NCBI RefSeq assembly: GCF_900111025.1
Contig: NZ_FOFN01000004.1
Span: forward strand, 186,001-250,000
Direction of reading: 5' to 3'
DNA: 64,000 bases
Source of the DNA: Hyunsoonleella jejuensis
GTDB taxonomy: Bacteria; Bacteroidota; Bacteroidia; Flavobacteriales; Flavobacteriaceae
Part shown: positions 60,442-64,000 of the stretch, one piece after another
Layout: each line of letters begins with the position of its first letter
Numbering within the stretch: position 1 is the first letter of the stretch
Made by a program: the position numbers and the translations under genes
Notes under the pieces: model-generated
The model's input: only the letters and a program-made list of their open reading frames with translations
What the model was told of the DNA's origin: nothing
The model's database searches: none

Positions 60442-62001
60442 TTAGTAGCCGTCGTTTTGTCTGTAAAAACCAGGTAAATTGTCTATTTCTCTTTGTGGGA
60501 AAGGAAGATATTTCTTTTCGTTTGTATAAAATAAACTGTTTCTATTTGAAAAATCAGTTAAAACCCTATCGGCTTCTCCAAATCGTATCAAATCATATAA
60601 CCTTTGGTTTTCATATACGAATTCCACTTGTCTTTCGTCTAATAACTGTTGCTTAGTTAAATTCACAACCTCATCTAAACCAGCTCTTGCCCTAACTTGG
60701 TTAAAAGCATCAATAGCTCTTTGGTCTGTAGTACTTTCTGCACCGCCTAAAATAGCTTCTGCATATAACAATAATACATCAGCATATCTTAAAACAATCC
60801 AGTCATTATCTCCTATTTCACCGTCTGTCGGGAATTTTGTGTTAAATACGTCAACTGTTGGATTGGAAAGAAAAGAACCATAATCGAGTGGGTTTAATGA
60901 GGCATAAAACCGTACAGGCTGTAATTCTGGAGTCATAACTTGCAGAAAATCAATTGTCGCAATATTTATACCGTTTGATGGCCCTTGAAGCGTCATAGCA
61001 AAACTGTGTGATTCTGAATCTGTTTCTACTTGGTCATCTAATCCACTATCGCTAGTTGCATAATTATCACTACTCACCAAATCATAAGCGATTGAAAAAA
61101 TTATTTCATCATTGATTTCTAAGCCAGAATTATTTCTCCAAGTTCCGTCTGGTGTGCCATCTGCATCGGATAATTCTCCATTAAATTGATTTCCAAATAC
61201 ATTTCCAAAATCATTGACTAAAAGAAATCGATATTGATTATCATTTGCTCCAGCTGGCCTTTCGGTGAATAATAGACCGTAATTAAATGATTCATTGTTT
61301 TCTACTACAGATGCTAACAACAATTCGGCCTCCGCATAATTTGGATTAGGCTGACTTAAATAGGCTTTTGCAGCTAAACAAATAGCAGCTCCTTTTGACG
61401 GTCTGTACCTGTTCTGCTCTACACCATCTAAATAAGCAATTGAAGTTTTAAAATCATTAATAATTTTCTCATAAACTTCAGCTTCTGGTAATTGAGGATA
61501 CTCTAACGCTTCTTCAGTTGTAATATCTAAAACTTTATCAACAAAAGGCACATTTTGATACGCCCTTACCAAGTTAAAATGACATAAAGCTCTCATAAAA
61601 TAGGCTTCTCCAACTGTATACTGCTGATTCTCTGGAGCTAAAAACCTATTATCGATTATAGTATTTGCATGCTTAATGGTATGCATATTATTAGAATAAT
61701 ACGTAGCTACATCGCCATTGTTAGGATCTACATTATAAGATGCTATTAATGGAAAATTACCGTTTTCTGAATTTGCCCTTACATTGTCTGATCTTAACTC
61801 AGTTAATAAAAACTCATTTGCCGGTACTTTTTGGTAGGCATCTAATACGCCGTTGGCCAAAAATATAAAGCCATTGCTAGTCTGCAGTAACTCTTCTACT
61901 GAAAGCGCAGTAGGGTTACTAAGGTCAAGTTCTTCTTCACAAGCTGTTAAAACAACCAAAAGCGAAAAACAAACTATTAATTTTATATATATCTTTTTCA
62001 T
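60442..62001 (-). CDS. SusD/RagB-type glycan-binding lipoprotein
   Basis: A 519-residue SusD homologue. The signal ends in VVLTAC with C20, the lipid anchor. The family core is visible: EELLQTSNGFIFLANGVLDA, AYFMRALCHFNLVRAYQNVP and YAEAELLLASVVENN among the TPR-like helices. The C-terminal half has LRYADVLLLYAEAILGGAES and FVYENQRLYDLIRFGEADRV. It pairs with the SusC transporter (6 bp away) and clamps oligosaccharide for it. The PL7 lyase in the same operon makes alginate oligomers the probable ligand. Confidence 0.93.
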   Translation of the reverse strand: MKKIYIKLIVCFSLLVVLTACEEELDLSNPTALSVEELLQTSNGFIFLANGVLDAYQKVPANEFLLTELRSDNVRANSENGNFPLIASYNVDPNNGDVATYYSNNMHTIKHANTIIDNRFLAPENQQYTVGEAYFMRALCHFNLVRAYQNVPFVDKVLDITTEEALEYPQLPEAEVYEKIINDFKTSIAYLDGVEQNRYRPSKGAAICLAAKAYLSQPNPNYAEAELLLASVVENNESFNYGLLFTERPAGANDNQYRFLLVNDFGNVFGNQFNGELSDADGTPDGTWRNNSGLEINDEIIFSIAYDLVSSDNYATSDSGLDDQVETDSESHSFAMTLQGPSNGINIATIDFLQVMTPELQPVRFYASLNPLDYGSFLSNPTVDVFNTKFPTDGEIGDNDWIVLRYADVLLLYAEAILGGAESTTDQRAIDAFNQVRARAGLDEVVNLTKQQLLDERQVEFVYENQRLYDLIRFGEADRVLTDFSNRNSLFYTNEKKYLPFPQREIDNLPGFYRQNDGY

Positions 62002-62007
62002 AATTAA

Positions 62008-64000
62008 TTAAAATTGAAAATTAATTCCTGCTGAAATTGTTCTTACTATCGGTCCATCACCTCTTTGATAACCTGCTGTTAGCGGCGTATTTGCATTACT
62101 TGATGTTTGACCTGCTGCATCTGGATTAAATCCTTCATATCCTTTAGCCATAAAGAATAACAAGTTTTCACCTGTTACATAAAACCTCAATCTATTAATG
62201 TTATATCTTGAAGTAAAAGATTCTGGTACCGTATATCCTAAGGTTACATTTCTTAAAGCTACAAAAGAGGCATCTTGTATATGATCGTCTGTAAACCTTC
62301 TATGTACCGTTAAATCTCTATCAGGAAAACTGGCTAGCTCATTTACGGCAGATTCACTTGCATAATACAATTGATCTAAATCAGCAACTCGTACTTCTGC
62401 TCCATGTGACCCTTGCCATTGGAATGAAAAATCAAAATCATATAAGGTGAAATCTGAATTGAAGCCCCATGTGAAATCTGGGTAAGGACTTCCTAATTCT
62501 GTTCTATCTTCGTCATCAATAATACCATCGTTATTCAAATCTTTAACATATACATCAGCAAAGTCGTTATTAAATCGATTAAATGGATTATCAACCCATT
62601 CTAAAGGTATTTCTCTATCGTAAACCCAACCATAAAACGATGTTATGGGTTGGCCTACTCTTGCAATAAATTCTGTTGGTCTTGTATCTTGATCAATTCT
62701 AGAGATAATTTGTTCGTTATTACCTAAACTTACTACCTCATTTCTGTTTAAAGTAAATTGACCTGACGCAACCCAACTTGCATTTTCGTTAGCAAAAATC
62801 CTTGAACTTAAAGCTAATTCAACACCTTCGTTTTTAACCTCACCAATGTTTTGTAACCAATTATCAGCACCATAAGTTGCTGCTATTGGTGCAAAAAGAA
62901 TTAGGTCTTCACTTGTTCTAATGTAATAATCGGCAGTTAACTTTAATAAGTTTCTTCCAAATGTAATATCTATTCCAGGGTTAAATTCTAATAATTTTTC
63001 CCATCCTAAATTTTGGTTTGCTAGAGTAACACCCTTAACCCCTGTCGCTCCATTATAACCAATGGTACTAAATGTTTCTTCAAACCTGTAGAGCGAATCA
63101 AAAATATTATTGGAAATCTCGTTTGAACCTGAAACACCGTAACTTGCTCTTAATTTTAAAAACGTAATAACATCGCTAGAGGATAAAAAATCCTCACTTG
63201 AAAGAATCCAACCTGCCGAGGCTGCTGGGAAGAATCCAAAACGAGTATTTGCCCCAAATCTAGTACTACCATCTGTACGAGCAGAAAGTTGTAGTAAATA
63301 TTTTTCGTTGTAGTTATAATCTAATCGTCCGAAATAAGACACTAGTTTATCAGTTCCATTATCCGTGAATGTAGTACCTCCATCAGCAATGGCAATGTTA
63401 TTATTAAAATCATCCGTAAATCCTACCGCTTCAGATTGTTGTCTAAAAAAGTCTCTTCTTGTATATTCAAATCCAGCTATAGTATTAAAATTGTGCTTGC
63501 CAAAGCTGTTCTTATACGTTAGAATCGATTCAAACGCATACTGATTTAGCTCGTCTCTTCTTTCTAAGCGATACGATTCTTGATCTCTATTTTCTTGACC
63601 AAAAAAGTAATCAGCCTCATTTGTTTTATTATGTCTAAAGACACTGGATACAGTTTGCCTAAAGTTAAGACCCTTTGCTAATTCAAAATCAACATAGGCA
63701 GATGCATTGAAATCTAGTTTTTTCTTTGTTCTAGAACGCTCTAGAAAAAACACTAATGGGTGCACATTCTTAGTGGTTGATAAGGTTAAACCTCCAGATG
63801 TTAATGGACTTACTAATGGCAATCCCGTATTAGGATCTCTAGCAATAGCTCTAGGATTATTAGGGTCTACTGTGAAAACATGATCAAAAGCTCTAGAAAA
63901 TCCGTAGCTTCCTACCCCGATGTTCTCGAATTGAAATCCTGCATCTCCTGGATCTGATTGTGTGATATAATCAAGATGGTCTTCGTTTAAGCGAAGTGGT
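62008..64000 (-). CDS. SusC/RagA TonB-dependent transporter, C-terminal part (5' end outside window)
   Basis: The frame stays open to the right edge. The last readable codons spell PLRLNEDHLDYITQSDPG and on through VFTVDPNNPRAIARD before the TTG at 63820-63822, so that codon is internal and the gene starts beyond 64000. At least 664 residues of barrel are present, with GNLILQLSART-like YLLQLSARTDGSTRFGANTR, FFPAASAGWILSSEDFL, LRASYGVSGSNEISNNIFDS and a C-terminal FYVTGENLLFFMAKGYEGFN, ending in ISAGINFQF, a barrel-closing aromatic. It imports oligosaccharides through the outer membrane with SusD and TonB. It is the first gene of the alginate operon to appear in the window. Confidence 0.93.
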   Translation of the reverse strand, partial: PLRLNEDHLDYITQSDPGDAGFQFENIGVGSYGFSRAFDHVFTVDPNNPRAIARDPNTGLPLVSPLTSGGLTLSTTKNVHPLVFFLERSRTKKKLDFNASAYVDFELAKGLNFRQTVSSVFRHNKTNEADYFFGQENRDQESYRLERRDELNQYAFESILTYKNSFGKHNFNTIAGFEYTRRDFFRQQSEAVGFTDDFNNNIAIADGGTTFTDNGTDKLVSYFGRLDYNYNEKYLLQLSARTDGSTRFGANTRFGFFPAASAGWILSSEDFLSSSDVITFLKLRASYGVSGSNEISNNIFDSLYRFEETFSTIGYNGATGVKGVTLANQNLGWEKLLEFNPGIDITFGRNLLKLTADYYIRTSEDLILFAPIAATYGADNWLQNIGEVKNEGVELALSSRIFANENASWVASGQFTLNRNEVVSLGNNEQIISRIDQDTRPTEFIARVGQPITSFYGWVYDREIPLEWVDNPFNRFNNDFADVYVKDLNNDGIIDDEDRTELGSPYPDFTWGFNSDFTLYDFDFSFQWQGSHGAEVRVADLDQLYYASESAVNELASFPDRDLTVHRRFTDDHIQDASFVALRNVTLGYTVPESFTSRYNINRLRFYVTGENLLFFMAKGYEGFNPDAAGQTSSNANTPLTAGYQRGDGPIVRTISAGINFQF

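Noticed and set aside
1-64000. CRISPR arrays, rRNA operons and insertion sequences
   Set aside because: No regularly spaced identical repeats, no rRNA segments and no transposase genes were seen.

Overview
The window looks like chromosomal DNA of a marine Flavobacteriaceae (phylum Bacteroidota). The DNA is AT-rich. There are SusC/SusD proteins, Bacteroidota-only DUF families (DUF4290, DUF6266, DUF6943, HYC_CC_PP), promoters with the TTG-N19-TAnnTTTG pattern, and an alginate utilisation locus. This lineage call is inferred from gene families; no 16S rRNA is present.

Layout. (1) 2-1191: the left chromosomal flank, with the end of a glycosyltransferase and an Sfp-type phosphopantetheinyl transferase. 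(2) 1194-32499: a genomic island of about 31.3 kb in the 3' end of mnmE. It is bounded by a 14-bp direct repeat and carries a tyrosine integrase and an excisionase-like gene next to the mnmE end. Almost every island gene lies on the minus strand. Its modules from left to right are: a DUF6266/DUF6943 end with structured repeats (1.3-3.6 kb); a copper efflux cluster (HMA lipoprotein, CusB, DUF305, CopA, CusC/TolC, CusA, HYC_CC_PP; 3.7-14.5 kb); a second metal cluster (P1B ATPase, GDCCVxC, MerTP, DUF3703, Fur-family regulator, TonB receptor, DUF6660; 14.5-20.7 kb); a compact five-gene operon (XRE regulator, ApeA-like HEPN protein, catalytically degenerate long Argonaute, second HEPN protein, DUF4238; 20.75-26.3 kb); and a replication/recombination end (PriCT-2/DUF3987 primase-like, VirE_N, two HTH proteins, a hypothetical, integrase, Xis-like; 26.4-32.3 kb). 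No relaxase or conjugation genes were recognised. (3) 32.5-48.2 kb: housekeeping genes (mnmE, cvfB-like, menD/menF/hotdog thioesterase, murA, DUF4290, DUF493, recQ, fmt, HU, yqgE, class IV aminotransferase, tRNA-Met). (4) 48.8-64 kb: an alginate/uronate catabolic locus. GntR-kdgK-eda-dgoD runs on the plus strand and converges on SusC-SusD-PKD-PKD-PL7-GntR-MFS-SDR-kdgK on the minus strand.

How the genes work together. In the alginate locus, secreted PL7 lyase and the SusC/SusD complex would capture and cleave alginate. The MFS carrier would import monouronate, the SDR would reduce DEH to KDG, and KdgK plus Eda would split KDPG to pyruvate and glyceraldehyde-3-phosphate. In the island, two adjacent metal clusters appear to share a direct-repeat operator, TTGCAC-WWCC-ATTGCA, at the same distance from two putative -7 boxes; the Fur-like gene between them is the obvious candidate regulator.

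The strongest candidate for an undescribed system is the operon XRE - HEPN(ApeA-like) - Argonaute - HEPN - DUF4238. The Argonaute has lost the recognisable PIWI catalytic aspartates, and both flanking proteins carry intact Rx4H HEPN ribonuclease motifs. This suggests guide-directed sensing coupled to RNA-cleaving abortive infection. That function is inference from sequence and context only.
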